Shown piece by piece: positions 36,226 through 50,361 of a stretch of DNA of 64,000 bases. The stretch is from Polytrichum commune (taxonomy: Eukaryota; Streptophyta; Polytrichopsida; Polytrichales; Polytrichaceae), in contig OX485807.1 in the NCBI GenBank assembly GCA_950295325.1, positions 50,890,796 to 50,954,795 of the forward strand. The letters are read 5' to 3'. Below the pieces are notes generated by a model, which worked only from the letters and a program-made list of their open reading frames with translations, was not told the DNA's origin and did no database searches. The position numbers were made by a program, and so were the translations under genes. Position 1 is the stretch's first letter. Every line of letters starts with the position of its first letter.

Positions 36226-37067
36226 TCTCATTAAACATTCTAATGATGTTTTCTGATTGTTCAAACTTGTGCAAGATCTTTAGAGTCATATTTCCAATAG
36301 CAACTAACGTGCATTTGATAGATGTCAACAGCCTCATTAGGCCTCCACTTGATTGAGATTTTTTGAGATGGATGATGCCAAGTGTTTACATTGTGTACCT
36401 TGATAATGAATGGATAGTTCTTACATTCATCCAAGCATTTGGACAGATGAATTCTGTAGGTTCATTAAGAACATTCTAGAGAGGATGGTTTTGGAAGAAT
36501 AGCTAACACGTAGATAGTATTACCATGAGAAATGTCACTTAGGCTTTATCTTGTAAATGTAGGTATTAGGAATAAGAGCTAAAGCTCTGGTAGATACTGG
36601 TTTGCATTGTACACAGATCAAAAGTACACCAGGCATAGGAATGATAGGAATTAGTATTCCGTAGGGTGTATGGATACAAAATAGAAATTTTCTTCAACCA
36701 GCAGAGTTATTTGCACATATATACTTGTGTAATTCATCCAATTTGCATCAGGATATGGGCCCAGTGCAATTAAAATAACTTTGCAATTGTTCTCTAAATT
36801 GTTTTAAACAATGGATAGAAGGGACTCTGGAGTCTCTTAAAGTATTCGATGGTGACAAATTCGCCGTATGGAAATATCACATGGAGATAAGTTTCGAAGA
36901 CAAGGAAATTATGCCAATCATGAATGGCACAATTCCTAAACCACCGGAAACTGCAACAGAAGCGGAAAAGATTGCATGGCAAAAAGCAAATGTCCAAGCA
37001 CGGCCAATGATAAGTTCATCAGTCTCACTGCCTATTCTTGAAAATCTTGTGAACTATTCTACTGCAA
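36226..37067 (+). pseudogene. Spacer of the inverted duplication with a copia Gag fragment
   Basis: From about 36811 the plus strand reads a Gag-like start (LKVFDGDKFAVWKYHMEISFEDKE) followed by MISSSVSLPILENLVN, typical of plant Ty1/copia Gag N-termini. It breaks off about where the right arm begins, so the duplication boundary cut the retroelement. The 36226-36810 part holds nothing recognisable, though it could contain the element's LTR or leader. Confidence 0.65.
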
Positions 37068-38244
37068 CATGCATACTCATTTCATTTGATCTGGAATGGA
37101 GACTTTCAATTCCTCAATGACATGGCCCTTCCATGGCAATTGAGAATAGATGATGCTAATAGACCTCTGATCACATGAATGTTTCAAACAGCTTGGACAC
37201 CATATTTTCACTTTCATAACAATATACTCATTGAGGCAACATAGTGTTAATTATTAATGATGTTTTTGTTGACAAGCAATAGTTGTTGCATACACAAACC
37301 TTGCTGATCGGAATTCACACTTAAACCCAGATACAAGGTAAACGTGCCTAAACCAACATATATATCAATAACACGGACACCTATATTTGAGTGGTATGTG
37401 GTTAGGTGTGGATCTAAGAATGGACACCATAAAGACATCATGTGTGTTAAAGGAGTGGACTACGTGCTCAAACTTATGCTACCCATTCTAGGCAAGGCTC
37501 AATAAGAACATTATTAGAGATGACCATTTGATGAGCAAGTATTCTACCAAGAAATATAAAGCAAACAAAATATCCAAAAGAATTCCACGCAACAGAAGGT
37601 AACTTAGTACAGAATAGCAGGCGGGCACAAAAGTTGGTTGCCTGCGTAATGTTTGGAAGGAGGAAATGAGAATGGTGAGGCAGCATGCGATTGATACAGG
37701 AGCAATGGAGGCCCGATGTGGAGCAACAGCTGAGGTTCATGGAAACAATCATTGGGTCCCCATGAGGTGGACCCGAAATAAGTGACACAGTGGACAAAGT
37801 GGGTGGGGATCAAGTTAAAAGATCGATGGCTGAGATGGAGGCCGCTTAACACGAAGGACTTCGTTCTGTCAGTAACCAGAACAAAGGCTCCGCCCCCTCC
37901 AACAAAATCATAGTTTGCACAGAGATTAGAGTATTAAGCTCAGTTCTGCTGCAGCATCTCTTTTTCTCTCTCTGCTGTAGAAAGCAGACTGTGGTTTGGC
38001 TCACATATCATTAAAGTATCCATTATGGCATCTTTGTGTCGTGTCTAGGGACTTACAACATATCGGTTGTGCGCAGACAACACCCCTTCCGGGTGGGCCC
38101 TGAATGATTCCTAAATCCAAAATGAGCCTGCAGGTCCAAATAGCTGAGTGTGAGAATTTGCACAGTCCAGCAAGCGCACGCGCAAATCGAGAGCCGGAGC
38201 TAGCTAGACCACCTCGTGCAAAAAGGCCTACAGTTGACGAAAGA

Positions 38245-39934
38245 TATTGTTACCTAGACCCAGACCAACTCACGTAATACGCACAACTCATGTGGTTAAC
38301 TCCTACTCTCTATCTTCATTACAGAAAATCATACAAGAGTGCTTAGGGCATCGCCACCCATTCCCCCCAACGCCAACGGGGGGAGGGTCTAGATGGCGTG
38401 GGCCGGGGCAGCTCCCGTGCTCTTTGCCAGCGGGCCCGGGCAGCGGCCCGCCAACCGCACACGTGGCGGACTGCGGAGGGGGGTCACTGACAAGGCCCCC
38501 TTCCTTGTGCTTTCCACCATCCTCCACCCCCTTCCCTACACCCCCTTCCTCTCCGCCCCTTCTAATGTCACATTGTTTTAGTGATGTTAAATGTCCAACA
38601 CCAATTCCCATGAGTTTGTCATGGATTTTTCCCATTCCTAACAAAACCTGAGTGTCGAAAATCTGGGAACCTTGGCTAGCCATAAATTTCAAAACATCTT
38701 TAGCATATTTTTAGGCCTCGAGATATGAGAGTCGTGCAACATTTTATAATGTTGTGACTAATGTGACTAATACCTCAGCAGGGTATTAGTCACATTAGTC
38801 ACATCATTATACAATCATCTCTAATCTTATTGTATTGTATATGAATTTGCATGTGAAACATTCCTATCATTACCATGACCAAAATCAACACACTCCAACA
38901 TGCACTAGACCATTTTAACGATTTCTCAATTTCTAATTGAATTTAAAGCAAATAAAAAATAAAAAATTCATTACAATATGTCACAATATCAAATGACCGT
39001 AAAAATTTGCACAATTGAACCTTCTGTAATGTGGCAACTATACCAAAAATTGTAACAAAGTTAAGCCTCACGGTGTGAGAGTTGTGCAAGATTTTATAAC
39101 GTTGTGACTAATGTGACTAATACCTCGGTAGGATATTGGTTACATTAGTCACATCATTATATAATCTTATAAAATATTATTTTATTTTATATTAAATTGC
39201 ACGCAAAGCATTCTTATCTTGACAATGACAAAAACCAACACATACCTATAGGTGTTTGGCCGTTCTATTATTATCTTAATTTAAGCTAAATTTGAGGTTA
39301 TTTAAAAACTACCATGATAGCGTTCAATTATTTAGTAATTGAAATCATTTAAAATATTAAATTAAATAACTATGAGTTACGTTATACTTAACATTTGTAT
39401 ATATGATGTTTTTGCTTTATGCTCTTTTACTTTGATATATTGCTTTTATATTTAATATACATTTATATTGGACCTTTTGTTGGCCCCCCTTCCGGTGATC
39501 CCATTCCACCACCTTGTTCCCTCCGACCAGCCATTGACAAAACCTCCAATAGTGTCAAACTGAAAAAGTCAAGTTTTGGAGGGTGGAAAAATTGCACACC
39601 AAGCTGCCGTCCAAGGCAGCTGGGATGGCATGACCGGCAGTGGGTTTAGGGTTGCCGGGAGGGCGGTGGCTGCTGTACCGGGACCCGCCCCAGCCACCTG
39701 CCATTGGCGTGGCCGTTGGGGGGAACGGTGGCGATGGCCTTACAACAATAACTTCCCACCTCAAGTGATCGACCCTAAGTATCAGAAAGAAGATGTCAAC
39801 TAACTACATGAACTAACTACCCTAAGAACTAACTATGTTCTAGATGGTTCTACGTTCTTCTATCTTCTAGATGGTTCCTTCTACGTTTTCCTACAATGCT
39901 CAATCAACAACTGACTAAACTAATGGTGCCAATA
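38245..39934 (-). repeat. 3' LTR of the copia element, split by an insertion
   Basis: 293 bp of LTR sequence in two pieces (38245-38345 and 39740-39934, with TTA duplicated around the inserted element). Confidence 0.95.
38346..39739. mobile_element. 1394-bp PIF/Harbinger-like non-autonomous element
   Basis: It starts GGGCATCGCCACCCATTCCC and ends with the inverted counterpart GGGAACGGTGGCGATGGCC. TTA stands on both sides (38343-38345 and 39740-39742). The intact second LTR (44959-45251) shows the uninterrupted site, proving the borders. The tips are GC-rich, unlike the AT-rich middle. Two internal repeats of about 75 bp (ATGTGACTAATACCTC..., near 38755 and 39110) are present. No transposase. 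Confidence 0.92.
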
Positions 39935-39958
39935 CTCCCACTCATTGTCGGAGAACGT

Positions 39959-40942
39959 TCAATTGCATAAACCGGTAAAATCTCCCACTTCCAAAGGAAC
40001 TTTTTGGCCGATATTGAGTGCATCTCTGAGCTTTTTAAAAATGTCTGGAGTGAGAGCCTTGGTCAGGATGTCAGCAAGTTGAAGCCGAGTTGGCACATAA
40101 AAGAGAGTGATCTCTCCGCGGGATTGAAATTCACGAATAAGATGGTAAAGTACATCAATATGCTTAGTCCTCTTGTGAAATTTAGGATTCTGCACCAGTC
40201 GTATTGCAGATTGGTTATTAGAAAACAAAGGGGTGGGCTTGGATTGAGCAAACCCTATATCAGCGAGAAGTCAACGAGCCCACACAATCTCTTTGTTGGT
40301 TAGGGAAGTAGCAACATATTCGGACTCCATCGTGGAAGTAGCGGTGCATGGTTGCTTGCGACTCAGCCACAAAACAGGTCCATTATTAAGAAAAAGAATG
40401 GAACCACTACGATTCTTACGGTCATTGAGATCACCAGCATAATCTGCATCGGTGTAAGCGAGCAAGATTTGATTTCCTGTGGAAACAGAAGAGTAACATA
40501 GGGCATAGTTAGTGGTACCACGAAGGTACTTAAGAATCCGTTTGATTGCAGTGCAGTGGATTTCACGGGAATTTGTGGCATATTGAGCCACCACAGACAC
40601 CGCTTGTGCAATGTCAGGTCACGAGTGTGTTGCCAAATAGAGAAGAGAGCCAACAATTTCCTAATAAGGAAAATTAGGGATCGTTGAATTACGATCATCG
40701 AGAGGAGGAGAGCTGAGATGAACATGAGGATCACTGGGAGTGGACACAGTATTAACATTATGAAAACTATACTTAACAAGGAGGGTTTCAGTAAAGCGTT
40801 GTTGATCCACAAACAGACGATAATTAGGAAGATCCCTGGTAATATGCATACCAACGTAGATATCAGCATCTCCCACTGTTACCTCGAACTTTGTTTTCAA
40901 GTGAGAAATCATTGTGCGAAGGAGAGACTGATCGCTACACAT
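39959..40942 (-). pseudogene. Copia RT C-terminal part and RNase H (broken)
   Basis: Minus-strand frames contain the VDDGLV active-site segment just upstream, then FEVTVGDADIYVGMHI and RLFVDQQRFTE. They continue to the copia RNase H region with AYTDADYAGD, KRSG-like NRSGSI, and STMESEYVA. At least three in-frame stops (near 40661, 40620 and 40271) interrupt it. It ends ADILTKAL followed by a short tail, in the normal place before the 3' LTR. Confidence 0.9.
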
Positions 40943-41012
40943 GACCAGGCCATCATCAACCCAGAGCGCAAGAATGAGTCGAGGGGCTTGAGTAGAATAA
41001 AAAATACACGGA

Positions 41013-41855
41013 TCAACTGTGCTCTGGATGAGAGCATACTCCTTTCAGAAATCGGAAAAAAATCTTGTTCCATCCACGGGCAGATTGTTTGAGTCCATAG
41101 AGCCCTTTGAGGATACGACAAACTTTACCACGACAACCTGGAAAACGGTTGTAGAAATATTCTTCGAAACCAATGGGAAGATCCATGAAAATGAGCTCTT
41201 CAATTGTTGAATTGAGATAAGCAGTCTTGATATCAAACTGGATCATAAACAAACCTTCAGCGCCGGCAATGAACAAAATAATGCGAATGCTCTCTGCCCG
41301 AGCAGTGGGGACGAAAATTTTGGTGTAATCCATCCCATGAGTCTGAGTGAAACCCTTAGCAACGAGCCGAGCTTTGAAACGTTCAATGGTGCCATCAGAT
41401 TTCACTTTGATCCAAAATGCCCACTTAATTTTCACAGTAGTGCGGCCGGGGGGAAGTGTTTCAAATGACCACGTCTCATTCTTCAAGAGAGATTCAATTT
41501 CCTCCATCATCGCTTGGTGCCACTCAATGTTGTGTTCAGATTTGATGGCTTGATTATATGTCTGGGGCTCAGGAGGTAAAGGGGCAACCCTAGGACTGTG
41601 AGTATTCTTGGTAGCGGCGACTAATGTTGTCGATGCTGAAGAAGGAAGAGATGAATGCACCGGCACGGTATTGCGATAAAGATCTTCGACAGCTCGAGTG
41701 CGTAACACGGGATGAATATCATCAGACGCTGGAGACGGGGAAGAGGGTGTTGAAAAAGAAAGAGGACTCCCAGCTGAGAAATAATCAGGCAGACAAGTGT
41801 CGGAGGAAGAAAACGGTGAAGGTTGTCCTGAAGAATTATAAGAAGGATCTCCCAC
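41013..41855 (-). pseudogene. Copia integrase-RT linker and reverse transcriptase
   Basis: A Ser/Pro-rich linker is followed by NETWSFETLPPGR, the RT fingers (FKARLVAKGFTQ) and palm strand QFDIKTAYLNS (first catalytic Asp), then GLYGLKQSARGW. The frame breaks near 41015-41035. The downstream segment with VDD lies in another frame. Confidence 0.92.
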
Positions 41856-41919
41856 TGATGAGGAAGACGGTGAGGCCTCTGGTGGAGAAACAGATGTAGA
41901 AACAGAAGAAGAAACATTC

Positions 41920-42774
41920 TCAAATAACGTCTCTCATGACCACTATTTTCTGCTTCTGAGGACACCATAGCCGATAGGCCTTGGATGTCGTACAATACCC
42001 CACGAAAATACACTCACGAGCTTTGCTATCCAGTTTACGCCGAAGAGACTTGGGTATATGCGCACAGCACAAACTACCAGAAATTCGAAAATAGCTCACA
42101 TCAGGTTTATGTCCATACCATTTAGTATACGGAGTATCCCCATGCAATGTACGGTTGGACACGCGATTAAAAACGTATACAGCAGTGTTGATCGCCTCAC
42201 CCCAAAATTGAAGAGGCATGGAGTGATGGTACAACATGCTTCGAGCACTTTCAACCACGGTTTTGTTGTCACGTTCAACAACAGAGTTTTGCTCAAGGGT
42301 ATAGGGAGCGGTGAATTCGTGACAAATGCCTTTGTGATGGATAAAATCTTGAAAATCTTTAGCCAGAAACTCACACCCGTTGTCAGTCCGTAGTTTAGTC
42401 ATAGAGTGACCGGTCTCTTTCTTTGCCAATTTATAAAGAGTCATGAACTTGCAGAGAACTTCAGTGCGGTCAGTCATAAAAAAAACGAAACGGAAGCTGT
42501 TATGATCATCCTTAAACGTGATGAAATAAGAATGGCCACCATGAGAAATCACTTGAAAGGGTCCTAATATGTCACAATGGAAAAATAAACCTGGCTTCGA
42601 AACGCGTTTACGCTCGTCATTCACGGGGAAAGTTCCACGATGATGCTTACCATGTGCGTAGCCAGCACAAAGAAACGAGTCAACCTTCAAAACTCCGGTA
42701 AACTTGCAACACGTTCTTGAGTACTCATTTGGTGGAGAGTGCGAAAATTCACATGGCCCAAGCGTGAGTGCCAC
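41920..42774 (-). pseudogene. Copia integrase core
   Basis: The catalytic residues are visible in order: Asp in HCDILGPF, Asp in LRTDNG and Glu in VVERDN, followed by the WGEAINTAVYVFNR segment and an SH3-like KARECIFVGY segment. The core looks intact in sequence, but flanking frames are broken on both sides (near 41910 and 42690). Confidence 0.92.
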
Positions 42775-43287
42775 TTCTGAAGTACCCGAGTAGCAACTGG
42801 TTGAGAAGAGGTGTTAACGAGATTGGCTGCACTCTGAGATTTGGTAGCAACAATGTGAAGACGCCAGAGACCGTGGAACTTGGAACCAATCATCAGTAGA
42901 TAACCATTGCCATCGTCTGTGATTATCTTGCACTGGTCACGAACATGAACTATAGCAACACGTTTTTCGATGAGTCGTCCTGTAGAGATAAGGTTGCACC
43001 GCAGTTGAGGAACGTATAAAACGTTTTTGAGCTTGAACGAAGTGACTATGCCATTGATTGTGGCTTGAACGTGAATGTCGACAATTCCTCTGACATAGAG
43101 AATGTGGTTGTCGGCAACTGTGACTGTCCAACATTGATCATCAATAGACTGAAAATTTGTAAACCAATGAAGTTTATCAGTCATGTGCTCAGTGGCACCG
43201 GAGTTTGCAAACCAAAAGGAATCTGCATTGGAGGAGGAAGAATCTTGAGATAGAGTGACACAATACGCATCGTTGGAGACAGAAGAG
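42687..43287 (-). pseudogene. Copia protease and GAG-pre-integrase
   Basis: The protease active site reads FANSGATEH where copia proteases have DSGA, so the catalytic Asp is replaced by Asn (codon AAC near 43200). The GAG-pre-integrase part includes WHSRLGHVNFRTL. Upstream the frame is interrupted by the 598-bp element at 43296-43893. Confidence 0.88.
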
Positions 43288-43295
43288 GATTCAGA
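43288..43295. repeat. Target duplication GATTCAGA of the 598-bp element
   Basis: Exact 8-bp copy at 43894-43901. Confidence 0.95.
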
Positions 43296-43893
43296 CCCGG
43301 GTACGCAACTCCCGTATTACATGGTCCTGATTATAATCACTTATAATGTGTTTTAGTCCAATATTGAGTGATACAATTTGTTTCAATGTAGGAAACCCTT
43401 GTAGCCCTTCTAACAAGGAATCCAAAAATGTAATTATATATAGGAAATGAATATATTTTGAAGCATATAATTGCATTAAAAACCTAATTATATGAATTTT
43501 TTTAATACAAGTACCATAGGTCAAACTACCCAACTTTTTGGACTTTTTAATAAAATTTTAACATTGTGAATGAATTATAATTTTAATGGGAGGCTTAATA
43601 AATATGCAACCCAACTTTTTTTTCATCTCATTTATTTAATTTGGTCTTCACCCAACTTTTTTTTCATCTCATTTTATTTAATTTGGTCTTTACCCAACTT
43701 TTTTTTCATCTCATTTATTTAATTTGGTCTTCACCCAACTTTTTTTTCATCTCATTTTATTTAATTTGGTCTTCACCCAACTTCTTGATCATTTTAATTT
43801 GATATAATTTGATATAATTTTTACAAAAGCCGTCCTCTAAGCCGTTTTAAATACGATGCCCCCTGCATATAATGTGGGAGTTGCGTACCCGGG
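43296..43893. mobile_element. 598-bp MITE derived from the 9.7-kb transposon
   Basis: The tips are CCCGGGTACGCAACTCCC, inverted at the other end, with the 8-bp duplication GATTCAGA. The first 145 bp match 18793-18937 and the last 455 bp or so match 28095-28499, joined at ATTATATA, so it is an internal deletion derivative. It contains about four copies of the CCCAACTTTTTTTTCATCTCATTT repeat against two in the parent. It sits between the zinc knuckle and protease of the copia element. Confidence 0.95.
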
Positions 43894-43901
43894 GATTCAG
43901 A

Positions 43902-44828
43902 TGCAGATGATTTGATGGAACTGGCCGTCACATGCACATGACTCTTTTTGCCCTTATGTGAGTGCGTGTGTTGATGACGCCGTGAAGAACGCGTAGTGTG
44001 CTTGCGTTTTGAAGAATCAGTACCTGAAGAACTGTCAGTATTGTTAGGACAGTCTTTGCCAAAGTGGCCACGCTTGCCGCATTGGTAACAACGTGCATGC
44101 CTCTTATGTCGGGCAATCTTCTCAGCACGCTCCTTCTTATGTTCTACAGTCCGAGATGAGTGAGAACGGGAGGTGTCGGAGGGAGCGCCTTTGGTGAAGA
44201 AGGCTTTCTCATTGGGCGCCTCTAGCTGTTGTGCGCTATCTCATAATTTATTTTGGAACTTGATGAGCCTGGATTGGAGACCAAGAAGGGTTTGACTACC
44301 GAGAGGAAAATTGTCCCATGCTAATAACAACGGATCAAATGAAGAAGGCAGACCACAGATGATCTTGTTGATTAACTGTTGTTCGGTGATTGCTTGGCCA
44401 AGGTCGGTTAACTGCGTGGCTAACTGCTGCAAAGAACTAATGAACACAGCGATAGACTCTCCTTCATTGAGCTTGCTACTGTAATACTTTGCCTAAAGAC
44501 TAATAATGCACTCTTCAGAATGCTGATCGTGATAAGCCTGAAGCTGTGTCCACATAGTATGCGATGTGGAGCAGTTGATGACCTCTTGTTTATGAAATGA
44601 ATCAAGAGTGCCAAGAATGGCAACAATGGCATGTTTATCCTTTTTCTCCCATAGAATTTGCTCAGCAGGATCTATAAGAGAAGATTTCTTAAGTGTACCA
44701 TCGACAATAGAGTACATATCGCGAGATTGGAAAATAAAGCGCATATGCATCTTCCATAACAAAAAATTGGAACCATTGTACTTATCGACTATGTGAAACT
44801 CCCGTATTTCACCAACATCTGACATCAT
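43902..44828 (-). pseudogene. Copia Gag with zinc knuckle, frameshifted
   Basis: It starts near the ATG at 44828 with YNGSNFLLWKMHMRF. The frame stops at 44493 and continues in another frame with LINKIICGLPSSFDPLLL, then a TGA at 44241. Beyond it is the CCHC zinc knuckle CYQCGKRGHFGKDC (near 44050-44095) and a His/Ser/Lys-rich end. Not translatable as one protein. Confidence 0.88.
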
Positions 44829-44958
44829 GAGTGATCGGTTAACCTCTTGGTTGAATTGACAACACAGACAATTCACAACCTCAGTAACTCAAGGAATATT
44901 CAACGCTCTTGTTTTCTGGAGTCTGCAGCGAAACAACAAACACTGTGGCCCCATAACC

Positions 44959-45251
44959 TATTGTTACCTAGAACCAGACCAACTCACGTAATACGCACAA
45001 CTCATGTGGTTAACTCCTACTCTCTATCTTCATTACAGAAAATCATACAAGAGTGCTTACAACAATAACTTCCCACCTCAAGTGGTCGACCCTAAGTATC
45101 AGAAAGAAGATGTCAACTAACTACATGAACTAACTACCCTAAGAACTAACTATGTTCTAGATGGTTCTACGTTCTTCTATCTTCTAGATGGTTCCTTCTA
45201 CGTTCTCCTACAATGCTCAATCAACAACTGACTAAACTAATGGTGCCAATA
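44959..45251 (-). repeat. 5' LTR of the copia element
   Basis: Uninterrupted 293-bp LTR matching the two pieces of the other LTR with about three substitutions. Confidence 0.95.
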
Positions 45252-45577
45252 AAAGAGCATCGTTCAAGCTGCAATGTCGTCAGAGTCAACAACATTCCAT
45301 ATTCAGGTTCCTGGAACCAACTGACCCAGGGACCATGCAGTATAACACACTCTCGGAGCCGCCATCATTAGTGGGTTGACATCAGTTGATATCAGAGCTT
45401 GACAGAAGTTGAAAGAATCAGCCCTGCAAGCTGAGCTTGTGAATCAGATTTCATCTAGTATCTATCGTCAGCTATAGAGGGTTCATACACCAATTGTAGA
45501 CCAGTTCCCGCGGACAGACAAGTTGCAGAGGGAGTGAAAAGGGCTGATCGGCAACTCTCCAGGGAATCGTTAAGAAT

Positions 45578-48909
<3,332 letters not shown>

Positions 48910-49600
48910 CACCGGGAAGTTGGACCTGTTGTCAAAGATTATCAACCTCTTAGAAACATCCTAATCTTACTCATTGTAGAGTATGGGATACAGAAATTGC
49001 GTGGTACGCATTGTACCATAATCACTGTAAAACAAAAGGATTATTACGGTACAATTGTGCCATATGAGTCTGAATAGAATCATTGAGGGTACACATTGTA
49101 CCACAAGCAAGCTAGTTTAGCGATTAATGTAAAGTAACAGCTTGAACAAGAACTTCATCCTTGAGGTTCAATACAAATCCAGTCAACTCACACATGTACA
49201 TGCTTTAGTGTCATCAATAATTGTCTAGGGATAACCAGCAGTGTAATCGGATACCACAGCCTTCAAAGTCATCACATGTCCTCTCTGATCCATGTGGGAA
49301 ATGTCCCATAGTACAGTGATCATGAAACATTTCCAGAAGAATTCATCAGTGTCATAAAAGTCTTGTCAATTTGTGTTAATAAACGTAATATTCATGTGCC
49401 AAGTTTGTCATGCGTTCTGTACGAGTTCTGAGACTACAGCCATATTTACAAGTGTTGATTCATGCTTATCAATTAGATTTGCAACTATCTTGACCTATCA
49501 GAATTATGAGTTTTCAGGCTTCCTGAACTTTAAATTCAAATTCCTTCCATGAGTAGCTGGGTGATTGCTAAAGAAGCTGTTGACCTTTGTCGATAGAATG

Positions 49601-50361
49601 CCTCCAACTGCTAGATGTACTGTAGGGTCGTTTGTGTGAAAGAAGTTCTGGAGGGTTTCAGAATTTCCTTCGGTGTCTGCCTACCAGTAGTGCCTAAGCT
49701 AGTAATATGAAATCATCCAAATCCTGTAAGGAACTACATTGAAACCAAAACTGCAAATTCACAATTATAAATATAAGGGTTTTTCATTATTCTGCAAAAA
49801 CCAGTTCTTCGTGTGCACAAAAAATTGATTCTTTTGCATTGCTTGTGTACCATCTCTCTGCAGAGAAACCCTTTTCCAACCCAACCTACAGTAATCCTAC
49901 ATGAAAACCGGTCCTAGGAACGCTAAGATCACCCTCTATTTCATCACTCCATAGCTACTCCTTTAACTGGCATTAGTTACTTGGGGACTGTTTGACTTGT
50001 GTGCACTGTCCAAACAGAGCACAAATGATATGTTTTGAGTCCATAATACTGTATCTTTGAAGTCTCAAGCAGACACTTTTCTGTATATTGACTGGCTCTC
50101 CAAATGTACAACACAAACCTTGGATCACCAGAAAACTACACCACATCGTCCAAGAAGACAGAAGCACCTAACTTCCAGTTATAGGCGCCTAATGTACCAA
50201 GGACTTATCTAATCTACCGCTAAGACAATACAAGGAAGATGTATCACTCCTTCACTTGGTTTTTAACTATGAAGGATCCCAGAAGAGATACTCACATAAG
50301 CTCCTGCTTGGCTTCTGTTTTGAAACAAATCGCTGATCAGCAAGAGCCAGAGTTTCAGATC
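49601..50361. other. Intergenic stretch beyond the right arm
   Basis: No gene or repeat recognised. It includes the 3' flank of the ZC3H15 gene. Confidence 0.5.

Larger units (their letters stand above)
38245..45251 (-). mobile_element. Ty1/copia LTR retrotransposon, degraded
   Basis: Total 7007 bp, coding strand minus. The flanking 5-bp duplication AAAGA stands at 38240-38244 and 45252-45256, and the left peroxidase arm shows the empty site with a single AAAGA, fixing the ends exactly. On the coding strand the LTRs start TATTGGCACC and end GGTAACAATA, so they lack the usual TG...CA ends. The LTRs are 293 bp and differ at about three positions. A purine-rich AATGAGTGGGAG precedes the 3' LTR. 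Domain order Gag, protease, integrase, RT, RNase H identifies copia. Several stops and frameshifts and two nested insertions make it non-autonomous. Confidence 0.95.
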
